Source: CAZELM01 sp964512995
Lineage (GTDB): Bacteria > CSSED10-310
Assembly: GCA_964512995.1 (NCBI GenBank)
Contig: CAZELM010000058.1
Span: 1 to 24,321 of the forward strand
Reading direction: 5' to 3'
Length of the DNA: 24,321 nt
The notes under the pieces are model-generated. The model saw nothing but the letters and a program-made list of their open reading frames with translations, was not told where the DNA came from and searched no databases. Both the position numbers and the translations under genes were made by a program. This document shows, one piece after another, positions 1-7,691 of this stretch. Position 1 is the stretch's first letter. Every line of letters begins with the position of its first letter.

Positions 1-219
1 GGTTATGCTATCATGGCCGGCGGGGTGAGGGTATCGCGTCATATGCCTGTTTCGCGCCCGGTTATGCTATCATGGCCGGCGGGGTGAGGGTATCGCGTCA
101 TATGCCTGTTTCGCGCCCGGTTATGCTATCATGGCCGGCGGGGTGAGGGTATCGCGTCATATGCCTGTTTCGCGCCCGGTTACGCTATCATGGCCGGCGG
201 GGTGAGGGTATCGCGTCAT
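1..219. repeat. 59-bp tandem repeat array, cut by the window edge
   Basis: Units begin at 1, 60, 119 and 178. The first three are identical over 59 bp. The fourth carries one substitution (ggttacgc for ggttatgc) and stops after about 42 bp at the shared 'cgcgtcatat'. There are no variable spacers, so this is a simple minisatellite and not a CRISPR. The period is not a multiple of three, unlike the other arrays in the window. The true copy number is unknown because the array continues past the left end. It lies directly upstream of the vanZ-like gene. Confidence 0.95.
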
Positions 220-245
220 ATTTTTTGAGAGATTTTTTCTGGTGA

Positions 246-707
246 ATGACTGCGATTTTTTTTATCATACTCTTCATGAACGTCCTGATTGCATTATTCA
301 ACCCAAACACAACATCTGGAAAACTGAGCCTGATCCCAGCGATCCCTGTTATCCTCCAGTCGATTCTTATTTTTTCGTTGTCCAGCCAGCCGTTGCCATC
401 TTCCGTTTCGACTTTCCCGGATTGGCTGATGCATGCCCTGTGCTATGCACTACTCGCGACACTGGCCTGGATCGGCCTCCGGGGATTATTGCCACAGAAA
501 AGCAATCGTTTTATGATGATGGTGTCATTTTTGTTCGCCGTTGTTTTCGGGTTGTCCGATGAGTGGCATCAGTCGTTTGTACCATCCCGCGACGCTTCAA
601 TAAAGGATCTGATCTCAAATACCATCGGATCCGGCTTGACGGTCATGATCATTTTCTTCGTTCTGGAATATTGGACCCAAAAGGAGTTGTCAGACTATGA
701 AGGATAA
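246..707 (+). CDS. VanZ-like family membrane protein
   Basis: This 153-residue protein is almost entirely hydrophobic, with about four predicted membrane segments. It carries the two VanZ signatures: a His-containing helix (DWLMHALCYALLA, about residues 59-71) and the block DEWHQSFVPSRDASIKDLISN (about 105-125), matching the family pattern DE.HQ..vpgR..s..D...N. VanZ proteins are small integral membrane proteins; the founding member gives low-level teicoplanin resistance, but most homologues have no known role. The start is ATG at 246 with only a weak ribosome site. The end overlaps the next gene by 11 bp, suggesting translational coupling with the aminotransferase, perhaps in envelope glycan modification (inference). 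Confidence 0.85.
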   Translation: MTAIFFIILFMNVLIALFNPNTTSGKLSLIPAIPVILQSILIFSLSSQPLPSSVSTFPDWLMHALCYALLATLAWIGLRGLLPQKSNRFMMMVSFLFAVVFGLSDEWHQSFVPSRDASIKDLISNTIGSGLTVMIIFFVLEYWTQKELSDYEG

Positions 708-1896
708 AGCACCTGCTATTGATGGCGGTTCGCCAACCCGCACCACCATGTTGCCTTTTTGTAAAGCCTGGATCGGTGATGACGAAATTCAGGCAGTGAC
801 CGATACATTGAGATCGGGTTGGTTGACGACCGGTCCCAGAACAAAACAGTTCGAAAAAGATCTGGCGGATTATCTGGGAGCGAATCGGGTGGTCTGCCTG
901 AATTCCTGCACATCCGCCCTTCATCTGGCTCTGGTTCTGTACGGCATCGGTCCCGGTGATGAGGTCATAACAACTCCGATCACCTTTCCTGCAACGTCCA
1001 ATGTGATCGTTCATACCGGAGCCGATGTTGTATTTGCCGATGTGGAATCAGCCACGATGAACATCGATCCATCCGAAGTCGAAAAGCGGATCACTCCCCG
1101 CACAAAAGCCATCATGCCTGTTCATATGGCCGGTCACCCGTGCAACCTCACCGCACTCTGGTCAATCTGCGACCGCCACGGATTGATCATGATCCAGGAT
1201 TCCGCTCACGCACTGGAATCGCGTTGGGAAGGCAGAAAACTGATGGATTTCGGTGATGTCGGCACCTACAGCTTCTATGCCACCAAGAATATCACCTGTG
1301 GAGAAGGCGGCGCGATCGCTGGAAATGATGATGCCATCATGGAACGCGCCGCCACACTTTCCCTGTTTGGAATCTCCAAAGATGCATGGAAACGATATAA
1401 CATCCCAGGATACCAGCACTGGGAAACCATGGAAGCCGGCTACAAATACAATATGTTCGATATCCAGGCATCGCTCGGTCTGGTCCAGTTGAAAAAAATC
1501 GAAATGCTTCGCGAACGACGGCTTCGGATTGTGGAGCGATACAACGCAGCCTTTGACAACCATCCCGGCCTGATCTCCTGGAAAAATTCCCCTCAAGCCG
1601 TCCATGCCCACTATATTTATGTGCTCCGGCTCAATCTGGATCATCTCACATGCGATCGCGACACATTCATGAAAGCCATGGAAATGGAGAACATCGGGAT
1701 TGGCATTCATTTCCGGTCACTCCTCGATCAACACTATTACCGGACACGATATCCCGATCAAATCCCATGCTGCCCCACCGCTGCCCGGATCTCCAACGAA
1801 ATTCTGTCCATTCCCCTCTATCCCCTGATGTCCGATGCAGATGTGGATGACGTCATAACGGCTGTCACGAAACTTCTGGACTGCTATTCCATCTGA
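697..1896 (+). CDS. DegT/DnrJ/EryC1/StrS-family aminotransferase
   Basis: This is a 399-residue PLP-dependent aminotransferase of the sugar-aminotransferase (ArnB/WecE-like) family, and its length is normal. Visible landmarks are the N-terminal GWLTTGPRTKQFE block, the cofactor-binding NSCTSALHLAL (about residues 69-79), the IQDSAHALES motif with the PLP-ring Asp (about 166), and the Schiff-base lysine K197 in SFYATKNITCGEGG. The family transfers an amino group from glutamate to a 4-keto or 3-keto nucleotide sugar for LPS, O-antigen or antibiotic sugars. The actual substrate cannot be read from sequence. The ATG at 697 has GGAG at 683-686. It overlaps the vanZ-like gene, so the two are probably co-transcribed. 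No other sugar-nucleotide genes lie nearby, so this is an isolated pair. Confidence 0.92.
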   Translation: MKDKAPAIDGGSPTRTTMLPFCKAWIGDDEIQAVTDTLRSGWLTTGPRTKQFEKDLADYLGANRVVCLNSCTSALHLALVLYGIGPGDEVITTPITFPATSNVIVHTGADVVFADVESATMNIDPSEVEKRITPRTKAIMPVHMAGHPCNLTALWSICDRHGLIMIQDSAHALESRWEGRKLMDFGDVGTYSFYATKNITCGEGGAIAGNDDAIMERAATLSLFGISKDAWKRYNIPGYQHWETMEAGYKYNMFDIQASLGLVQLKKIEMLRERRLRIVERYNAAFDNHPGLISWKNSPQAVHAHYIYVLRLNLDHLTCDRDTFMKAMEMENIGIGIHFRSLLDQHYYRTRYPDQIPCCPTAARISNEILSIPLYPLMSDADVDDVITAVTKLLDCYSI

Positions 1897-1957
1897 AAAG
1901 AACGCCATCGGGTGTTTCCCAGGTACGGTTACTGGAATCCCGAAATCCAGTTCCCTG

Positions 1958-1986
1958 TTGACGCAATGCGTCAGAACTGATATATT
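1958..1986 (+). promoter_or_regulatory. Sigma-70-type promoter of the phaR-phasin operon with an overlapping palindromic operator
   Basis: A -35 box TTGACG (1958-1963) and a -10 box TATATT (1981-1986) are separated by exactly 17 bp. A perfect inverted repeat TGACGC-AAT-GCGTCA (1959-1973) covers the -35 box and half the spacer, where a bound repressor would block RNA polymerase. The ATG of the phaR-like gene is about 48 bp downstream. Autoregulation by the PhaR-like product is a natural inference because PhaR repressors bind short dyads with a 3-4 bp centre, but the sequence alone does not prove the binder. Confidence 0.6.
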
Positions 1987-2033
1987 CGGATCAGTCGTCA
2001 GTAAAAAGGACCGTGTTTCCGGAGGGGACGGAT

Positions 2034-2594
2034 ATGGAGCATGTCATCAAGCGATACCGCAATCGGAAGCTCTATGACACACAAAAAAAAGAGTATATCA
2101 ACCTGAACCATATTGTGGAGATGATCCAGAAAAACGAGCCATTCCGGGTGATCGACAATACCACACAAGAGGATGTCACCCGAACGATCCTGATTCAGAT
2201 CATCCTTCGGGGGAGCGGCAGTGAGCGGCCGATGCCGATGGATGGACTGATGAGCTGGATCAATCAGGGCGAGATCACGGTTCGAAAGGCATTTCACAAA
2301 ACCATCGAGATCGGGAGAGAAATGGCAGGGCGATTGGAACAGGATGTCGTACGGCCGTCGATCCAGAAAGTCACTCACACACCCCATATCATCAGATCAT
2401 TGGAAATGGAGCAGTTTTTTGTTTATCTCGAACGCACATCCGAGTGGATCTCCCGGATATTGAGCCGGAACATCCGGGAGGAACTTCTCCAGATACCGAC
2501 TCAGGACGAATGGCACCGCATCAATGAAAAATTGACATTGCTGGAAAAAAAAATAGACGAATTATCGAATGGGAGGTTTACACATGACAGATAA
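2034..2594 (+). CDS. PhaR-like polyhydroxyalkanoate synthesis regulator
   Basis: This is a 186-residue protein. Residues 3-63 match the PHB/PHA accumulation regulator DNA-binding domain: the signature KRYRNRKLYDT near the N-terminus, then YINLNHIVEMI and VIDNTTQEDVTR. The C-terminal half is helical and ends in a short coiled coil (about residues 158-180). PhaR proteins repress phasin and PHA genes and bind both DNA and nascent granules. The start is set by the strong ribosome site GGAGGGG (2021-2027) before the ATG at 2034; an in-frame GTG at 2013 lies upstream of that site and is unlikely. It overlaps the phasin gene by 11 bp and is preceded by a promoter with a dyad over the -35 box. Confidence 0.85.
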   Translation: MEHVIKRYRNRKLYDTQKKEYINLNHIVEMIQKNEPFRVIDNTTQEDVTRTILIQIILRGSGSERPMPMDGLMSWINQGEITVRKAFHKTIEIGREMAGRLEQDVVRPSIQKVTHTPHIIRSLEMEQFFVYLERTSEWISRILSRNIREELLQIPTQDEWHRINEKLTLLEKKIDELSNGRFTHDR

Positions 2595-3108
2595 AAACAA
2601 AACGGAATCCGATCCGAAACCGCACCAGGGATCATCCTCGGGAGAAACTGAAAAGAACGCTGATACGAAGCAATCCCCTGGAGTGACCGTGAACGTCGAT
2701 TTTCGGAATCTATTCGATATATTACGGAATATCGTAACACATGGCGCTGAGACATTGAGTTCACTGGAACAGGAATTTCAGAAAAAAATCGTGATGATGG
2801 TCAGCCGCGGTGAAATGACTGAAAAAGAGGCGGAGGAAGCCATTGCTGAGTTCAAAAAACGTATCTTTTCCGGGATTTCAAAGTTGAACGATACGGTCGA
2901 GGGAAACATCCAGAAAGCACTGAAAGCGTTGAAGATAGCGACTCGGGACGATCTGTCCGCCATGGAAACCCGCCTGGATGATCTGATCGCTAAAGTCGAT
3001 CTTCTGGTGGCACGATTTGACGCAGACAATCAGAAACCATCAGCCAATCCCGACGCCCCGGAATCGCCAAAATCCACTTCCCGGAAATCGTCCCGGAGTT
3101 CTTCATAG
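2584..3108 (+). CDS. Phasin-like PHA granule-associated protein
   Basis: This is a 174-residue protein with three parts. It has a hydrophilic, disordered N-terminus (about 1-35). A long amphipathic helical core follows (about 38-145), including the phasin-like stretch MVSRGEMTEKEAEEAIAEFKKR and a terminal coiled coil with METRLDDLIAKVDLLVARF. The C-terminal tail is rich in Ser, Pro, Lys and Arg, like PhaF/PhaI-type granule proteins. Phasins coat PHA granules and control their number and size. The ATG at 2584 has GGAGG at 2571-2575; an ATG at 2569 precedes that site and is rejected. The pairing with a PhaR-like regulator in one operon strongly supports the call. No PHA synthase is in the window. 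Confidence 0.75.
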   Translation: MTDKNKTESDPKPHQGSSSGETEKNADTKQSPGVTVNVDFRNLFDILRNIVTHGAETLSSLEQEFQKKIVMMVSRGEMTEKEAEEAIAEFKKRIFSGISKLNDTVEGNIQKALKALKIATRDDLSAMETRLDDLIAKVDLLVARFDADNQKPSANPDAPESPKSTSRKSSRSSS

Positions 3109-3126
3109 AAATCATCCCAGACCGCA

Positions 3127-3999
3127 TCATGACGTTCGTCGCCATCGGGCAAAAATCCCGGACGGCAGACCGACGCCTCCCCGGCGAGGTCGTATCACAC
3201 AGTCTCCGGATTCCATTACCCCGGGCTGGTGCTGAAAAATCGGAATCAGCAGGTTTTCGAGACCTGTCGCGGAAATATGCTGGGAGTGGCAGGTGAAGAG
3301 CAGAAAACAGGGGTGTTTATCGAGAAGATTCCGGAACAGATCAAGCAGAACGGGTAATTGCTTTTCCAGTTTCCACACCTGACCTTTCGGACCCCGACCG
3401 AAACTTGGCGGATCGAGTATGATCCCATGGTATGTCACGCCTCTCCGCACTTCCCGGTTGGCAAACTGGATCACATCATCCACAATCCATCGAATGGGAG
3501 CTTTAGCCAGGTCACTCAGTGCGGCATTTTCATTCCCCCATGTCACGACGCCCCGGGATCCATCCACGTGACACACCTGGCTGCCCACCTGCGCGGCTGC
3601 CAGTGATGCCACGCCGGTATAGGCGAAAAGATTGAGTATCCGTATGGGAGTTTTGGCCATCGATGCCTGATCCATAATCCATTTCCAGTGGTCTGCCTGC
3701 TCCGGAAAGATTCCCACATGACCGAAACCGGTCGGTTTGATTCGGAGCGTCAATTTTTCCCACTGAATCGACCAGCTTTCCGGTATGGTCTGGATCATCT
3801 GCCAGTTCCCGCCTCCGCTCGATGACCGGTGATACACCGCATGAGCGCGTTTCCAGACCGAATCCGGTTGCGAACGTGGCCATAGGGCTTGTGGTGCCGG
3901 CCGGTCCAGAATATAAATCCCGAAGCGCTCCAGACGCCGGGCTCCCCCGGAATCGATCAGTTCGTAATCCGTCCAATCCGTGATATTTTCAGGTGTCAT
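3127..3999 (-). CDS. Class I SAM-dependent methyltransferase, RlmI/RlmK-like
   Basis: This 290-residue protein has the Rossmann motif I ILNLFAYTGVASLAAA in its middle, the acidic loop CHVDGSRGVV, and motif IV DPPSFGRGPKG, the arrangement of the 23S rRNA methyltransferase group (Methyltrans_SAM family). It lacks the N-terminal PUA domain of RlmI, so it resembles the shorter bacterial SAM-methyltransferase relatives. The likely substrate is rRNA, but this is not provable here. The start chosen is ATG at 3999 with GGGAG upstream; a longer frame to 4047 lacks a ribosome site. It converges with the phasin gene (18 bp apart) and is divergent from the pseudouridine synthase gene, so two RNA-modification genes share an upstream region. 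Confidence 0.85.
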   Translation of the reverse strand: MTPENITDWTDYELIDSGGARRLERFGIYILDRPAPQALWPRSQPDSVWKRAHAVYHRSSSGGGNWQMIQTIPESWSIQWEKLTLRIKPTGFGHVGIFPEQADHWKWIMDQASMAKTPIRILNLFAYTGVASLAAAQVGSQVCHVDGSRGVVTWGNENAALSDLAKAPIRWIVDDVIQFANREVRRGVTYHGIILDPPSFGRGPKGQVWKLEKQLPVLLDLFRNLLDKHPCFLLFTCHSQHISATGLENLLIPIFQHQPGVMESGDCVIRPRRGGVGLPSGIFARWRRTS

Positions 4000-4132
4000 T
4001 GTGATTCTCCCATATGGTTTTTTCCGGAATGCTGGTAAACCATTCACAGAGAATGCTAGGATGGATCGTCTGAGGAGTCAACCGGGAGCAGAACTTTTAA
4101 GTATTGCTTTAAATGTGACAAGGAGGTCAATA

Positions 4133-5515
4133 TTGAATTCATCCGGACTGAAACCATTCAAACGAATAAATATTCTCTATGAAGATACTCACGTGATCAG
4201 TGTATATAAACCACCGGGGCTGTTGATTCAGGGCGATGTCACCGGTGATCCGGATTTGCTCTCGTTGACGCGTTTGATTCATACCGAACCACTTCCCTTT
4301 CTGGGACTGGTTCATCGATTGGATCGACCGGCAAGCGGAGTGGTGGTGTTTGGAAAATCACGGGAATCGACTGATTTTCTCAACCAGCAGTTCCGTCAGC
4401 AGACAGTCGAGAAAATATACCTGGCGGTCGTCCACGGAATAACGCCTGAATCTGGCGAAATGGAGGATCGGTTGCTGAAGGATCCCGAATCCCGTATCAC
4501 CGCCGTTGTAGCGGAAGATGAACCGGATGGCCAGTTCGCCCGATTGACATATCAGACCATCGAATCCCGCGGGAACAGAAGTCTCGTCCGGATTCGGCTG
4601 ATCACCGGACGCAGCCATCAGGTGCGGATTCAGTTCAGTTCCAGGGGATTTCCCATTGTCGGCGATCGAAAATATGGGAGCCGGGAAGTGCTGAGAAACC
4701 CGGGATTGATCGCACTCTGCGCATTCTCACTGACATTCTCTTCGCCTCATTCTCCGAAAAAGATCACGGTGATGTCCCCCCGTCCGGAGCATTGGCCATG
4801 GTATGATCCGGCATTGTTCAAACAAGCTAAACCCAATTCTGTCAGCGACCGTCAACGAACGGTTTCCAACAGGCCGCAATCCAACCGTGACCGGCAGCGA
4901 ACGGTTTCCGACAGACCACAATCCACCCACGACCATCAGCGAACGGCTTCTGATAAACCGCACGCCAACCGTGACCATCAACGAACGGTTTCCAACAGAC
5001 CGCAATCCAGCCGTGACCGGCAACGAGCGGCTTCTGACAGACCGCATTCCGACAGTGACCATCAACGAACGGTTTCCGATAAACCGCACGCCAACCGTGA
5101 TCGGCAGCAAACAATTTCCAACAGACCACAATCCAACCGTGACCATCAACGAGCGGCTTCCGATAAACCGCACGCCAGTCGTGACCGGCAGCGAACGGTT
5201 TCCGACAGACCGCAATCCAGTCGTGACCATCAGCGAACGGCTTCCGATAAACCGCACGCCAGTCGTGACCATCAACGAGCGGCTTCCGATAAACCGCACA
5301 CCAGTCGTGACCGGCAGCGAACGGTTTCCGATAGACCACAATCCAACCGTGACCATCAACGAGCGGTTTCCAACAGACCGCACGCCAACCGTGACCGGCA
5401 ACGAACGGCTTCCGATAAACCGCACGCCAACCGCGACCATCAACGAGCGGCTTCCGACAAACCGCACTCCAGCCGTGATCGGCAGCGAAGGGATTCCACC
5501 AAACACACACGCTGA
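4133..5515 (+). CDS. RluA-family pseudouridine synthase with a long repetitive C-terminal tail
   Basis: This is a 460-residue protein. Residues about 10-230 form the RluA catalytic domain: ILYEDTHVISVYKPPGLL, the catalytic motif HRLDRPASG (Asp64), YLAVVHG, and the late motif RIRLITGRSHQVRIQ. It isomerises uridine in structured RNA. From about residue 238 the protein is a hydrophilic tail of about 16 copies of a 14-residue unit (RDxQRTxSDRPQSN-like), which is basic and probably disordered. The start is TTG at 4133 because AGGAGG (4121-4126) lies 6 bp upstream; GTG at 4115 and 3980 are in frame but have no such site. Typical relatives end soon after the catalytic domain, so the tail is unusual. 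Whether the tail is translated as part of the enzyme is likely, since no stop or indel interrupts it, but unproven. Confidence 0.88.
   Translation: MNSSGLKPFKRINILYEDTHVISVYKPPGLLIQGDVTGDPDLLSLTRLIHTEPLPFLGLVHRLDRPASGVVVFGKSRESTDFLNQQFRQQTVEKIYLAVVHGITPESGEMEDRLLKDPESRITAVVAEDEPDGQFARLTYQTIESRGNRSLVRIRLITGRSHQVRIQFSSRGFPIVGDRKYGSREVLRNPGLIALCAFSLTFSSPHSPKKITVMSPRPEHWPWYDPALFKQAKPNSVSDRQRTVSNRPQSNRDRQRTVSDRPQSTHDHQRTASDKPHANRDHQRTVSNRPQSSRDRQRAASDRPHSDSDHQRTVSDKPHANRDRQQTISNRPQSNRDHQRAASDKPHASRDRQRTVSDRPQSSRDHQRTASDKPHASRDHQRAASDKPHTSRDRQRTVSDRPQSNRDHQRAVSNRPHANRDRQRTASDKPHANRDHQRAASDKPHSSRDRQRRDSTKHTR
4844..5512 (+). repeat. 42-bp tandem repeat inside the pseudouridine synthase gene
   Basis: There are about 15.9 imperfect copies of a 42-bp unit of the form GAC-CGGCAGCGAACGGTTTCC-GACAGACCGCAATCCAACCGT. 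Two main variants of each half recur (CGGCAG/CATCAA; AGACCGCAATCC/AAACCGCACGCC). Every copy is exactly 42 bp, so the gene frame is kept throughout, and other frames on both strands also stay open over the array. In the gene frame the unit reads as 14 residues. Most differences between copies change amino acids (T/A, R/K, Q/H, S/A), so selection on exact residues looks weak while length is strictly kept. Confidence 0.93.
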
Positions 5516-5531
5516 CCGCGATCGTCAGCGT
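5509..5531. terminator. Possible bidirectional terminator hairpin between convergent genes
   Basis: A perfect 8-bp inverted repeat ACGCTGAC / GTCAGCGT with a 7-nt loop overlaps the stop codon of the pseudouridine synthase gene and precedes the end of the convergent membrane-protein gene. No T-run follows, so intrinsic termination is uncertain. Confidence 0.3.
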
Positions 5532-5571
5532 GCGGTTCACAGGTCATCCACCATCGAGGAATTTCTGTTCA

Positions 5572-6189
5572 TCATCCGGATTTGAGCAGTTTCCCACCGG
5601 TCAATCCGAACTGATAGGCCATCCCCAATGTCCCCAGGATAATCCAGACGATGAAAATGCTGAGCATATTCCGGGGAATATCATTGGGGACCGGCGGCAT
5701 CCGGCCGAATGAGTGTCCCCAGAGCAGACTGGTCACTGCGGATATCGCGATCCATGATCCGGCGTATGCGGTTGTCAATACCAGAAGTGGCCGTTGGATG
5801 GAGATCGCAACGAGACCTCCCAGAATAGCCAATCCGCCAGCAACCAGAAGCTCCGGCCATCGCGGCCAGGCTTCCAGCAGAATCAGCGCAATGAAATATC
5901 CCAGGAGTGCTCCAAACAGGAAAACACCGGCATAGAACACCATCATCACCAGCGTGGTGCCGAGGATGCCGCCAATAATGACGACAAGCAGCTTCCAGAT
6001 TCCATAAATGCCAAACTGGATGGACATCCAGATCCCACCGGTGGCTCCGGCCAGAAATCCCCACACGCCGATCAGCATCTTGAAAAATTTGTGCCCCCAG
6101 AAGCAGTTGGACAACCCGAAAATCACCATCAATGCGCACAGCAACAGGGATGGAGCGTTCATATGCGGAGACGTGTGAAAGTTATACAT
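5572..6189 (-). CDS. TMEM198/DUF4203-like multipass membrane protein
   Basis: This 205-residue protein consists of about seven Gly- and Ala-rich hydrophobic helices with very short loops, for example FKMLIGVWGFLAGATGG, FYAGVFLFGALLGYFIALIL, PELLVAGGLAILGGLVAI and LLVLTTAYAGSWIAI. The alternating Gly-rich helix pattern resembles the DUF4203/TMEM198 domain, whose bacterial function is unknown. I assign this by pattern, not by a diagnostic catalytic motif. The start at 6189 has a modest purine-rich site (AGGAAGG) about 11 bp upstream; an internal ATG at 6162 is an alternative. It is convergent with the pseudouridine synthase gene. Confidence 0.6.
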   Translation of the reverse strand: MYNFHTSPHMNAPSLLLCALMVIFGLSNCFWGHKFFKMLIGVWGFLAGATGGIWMSIQFGIYGIWKLLVVIIGGILGTTLVMMVFYAGVFLFGALLGYFIALILLEAWPRWPELLVAGGLAILGGLVAISIQRPLLVLTTAYAGSWIAISAVTSLLWGHSFGRMPPVPNDIPRNMLSIFIVWIILGTLGMAYQFGLTGGKLLKSG

Positions 6190-6323
6190 GCCGTTAAAAA
6201 TCCTTCCTGAAAGACAATGTCGATATCATCAGACTCAGACTATATCATTCCATGAAATAACCTTCAAATTGAACTTTTTGCCAAACAATATTATAATCAA
6301 ATCAATAAGTTGGGAGATCAGCC

Positions 6324-6620
6324 ATGAAAAAAGTACTCATTTTCTTATTCACTGTCTCAATACCCTTATCGAAGAATCTCTCACAATACTCCCATGGAAA
6401 ATCCAAGGAATCACTGTTATTCATGGAATATCGGGAGCGATATCTATCGAGAATGCATCGCTTATTCTTGATCAATGCATCATTCGAGATAATTCCAGCA
6501 AAGACAACCCCGACACCCATACCGGTTCCAGCGATAGATTCCTGTGGTACCGGCATTCTGATCGTTTGTCTGGGTTTCCTCATTCTGCTATCCGTTGGTA
6601 AACCTCACAGCAGAATGTAA
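6324..6620 (+). pseudogene. Decayed beta-helix surface-protein gene with signal peptide and C-terminal membrane tail
   Basis: An open frame of 98 codons starts at ATG 6324 behind GGGAG. It begins like a signal peptide (MKKVLIFLFTVSIPLS) and ends with a Thr/Pro linker (TPTPIPVPAID), a hydrophobic helix (GTGILIVCLGFLILLSV) and a short basic end, as in C-terminally sorted surface proteins. The middle of this frame makes no sense. The neighbouring +2 frame over about 6395-6520 reads as a parallel beta-helix repeat (ITVIHGISGAISIENASLIL, then DQCIIRDNSS). Two compensating frameshifts plus a large deletion of an ancestral beta-helix protein would explain this. It could still be expressed as a short peptide. 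Confidence 0.5.
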
Positions 6621-6960
6621 TCCGGTGATCAATGGATGGGAGCAGTATCCGGGAGTGATCGTGCCGGACGGTCCATTCTCATACGGAAAATCATATCCAT
6701 GCAGTTCATTGGACACGGCTCGACATCTAGACCTCACCCATAACAGTCATCGTGATGAACGGCCGATGTGGCGTCGATCATCTGAATGTATCGTGAGCAT
6801 TGATCGGTGCCAAAGCACAGTCTGTGTGCAAACATAATGGAGTGGAGTCATTTTTACCATCCTTTCCATGGAAACGGTATTGGAATGATCATGCCAGAGT
6901 ATCGCGTAACCGTTGTCAGGAGCAGTGATTGATTAACTGAAGCGGGGTTCATGGCAATCC
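6621..6960. other. Intergenic stretch without recognisable genes
   Basis: I see no supported gene, RNA or repeat here. Short open frames have no ribosome site and no family resemblance. It may be further decayed remains of the beta-helix gene upstream. Confidence 0.5.
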
Positions 6961-6967
6961 CTCACGA

Positions 6968-7366
6968 TGATCTTGCAAAAGGCACTGACAGTCATGCAAA
7001 TAGCGCTGACGGTCTTGCAAAAGGCACTGACGGTCTTGCAAAAGGCACTGACGGTCTTGCAAAAGGCACTGACGGTCTTACAAAAGGCGCTGACGGTCTT
7101 GCAAAAGGCACTGACAGTCTTGCAAATAGCACTGACAGTCTTGCAAATAGCGCTGACGGTCTTACAAAAGGCACTGACGGTCTTGCAAATAGCGCTGACA
7201 GTCTTGCAAATAGCGCTGACGGTCTTGCAAAAGGCATTGCCAGTCTTGCAAATAGCACTGACGGTCTTGCAAATAGCGCTGACGGTCTTGCAAAAGGCAT
7301 TGCCAGTCTTGCAAATAGCACTGACGGTCTTGCAAAGAACACTTACAGCCATGCAAAAGGCACTGT
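6968..7366. repeat. 21-bp tandem repeat array, about 19 copies
   Basis: The unit is GGTCTTGCAAAAGGCACTGAC with two main variant cores, AAAAGGCAC and AAATAGCGC. A 63-bp higher-order unit appears near the right end, where the GGCATTGCC variant recurs every third copy. All copies are exactly 21 bp. Because 21 is a multiple of three, three plus-strand-like frames and several minus-strand frames stay open (7-residue periodic peptides such as GLAKGTD, LQKALTV and CKTVSAI). None has a convincing ribosome site or non-repeat domain, so I treat the array as non-coding. The last copies (about 7325-7366) degenerate. Confidence 0.93.
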
Positions 7367-7464
7367 CGATGGTGCAAAAGTGTGTGGGGATAGATGTCTG
7401 AATAGCCGATTTAGAGATGGACCAATCAGCCGGCTAGGATGGAAAAAATGAATCTGCAATTATG

Positions 7465-7487
7465 CCCTTCCCATTCATGGGGAAGGG
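7465..7487. repeat. Hairpin-forming dispersed element (CCCTTCCC...GGGAAGGG)
   Basis: An 8-bp perfect inverted repeat CCCTTCCC / GGGAAGGG with a 7-nt loop is followed by TTGGGGATGAGG. A near-identical 15-mer occurs in inverse orientation at 24219-24233. It could act as a terminator at the end of the array or be a copy of a dispersed palindromic element. Confidence 0.4.
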
Positions 7488-7691
7488 TTGGGGATGAGGT
7501 CAAAAGCACGGAATCATGATTCCCTCATTGGACTGCAATCATGATGATACGTTTATATGAAAATGTATGAAGAACACCCGGCGAAAAGCTGTCAACTCCG
7601 CGTAATCAAATAAAATCTCAATACGTTCAAACGGGAAAAAATTTTGATGTGATTGAGTATAACCTACAGATCGAAAAAGGCGACGACTAAC

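Noticed and set aside
1..219. CRISPR array
   Set aside because: Consecutive 59-bp units are identical with no variable spacers, and no cas genes are present. The 21-bp arrays also lack spacers.
1162..1710. Antisense 182-residue frame in the aminotransferase gene
   Set aside because: It is a shadow of a well-supported gene and has no family match. The same reasoning covers the antisense frames in sat, PHP, cysC and the Fe-S gene.
4727..5585. Other long open frames over the 42-bp repeats (both strands)
   Set aside because: They exist only because the period is a multiple of three. They have no domain outside the repeats, while the chosen frame continues from a complete RluA domain.
6933..7451. 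Repeat proteins of 116-166 residues over the 21-bp array
   Set aside because: Several frames on both strands are equally open, none has a strong ribosome site, and no non-repeat domain exists. The heptad-like peptide is kept only as a finding.
7573..7690. A 39-codon open stretch ending NFDVIEYNLQIEKGDD
   Set aside because: It looks protein-like but has no start codon, ribosome site or recognised family. At most it is a trace of a lost gene.
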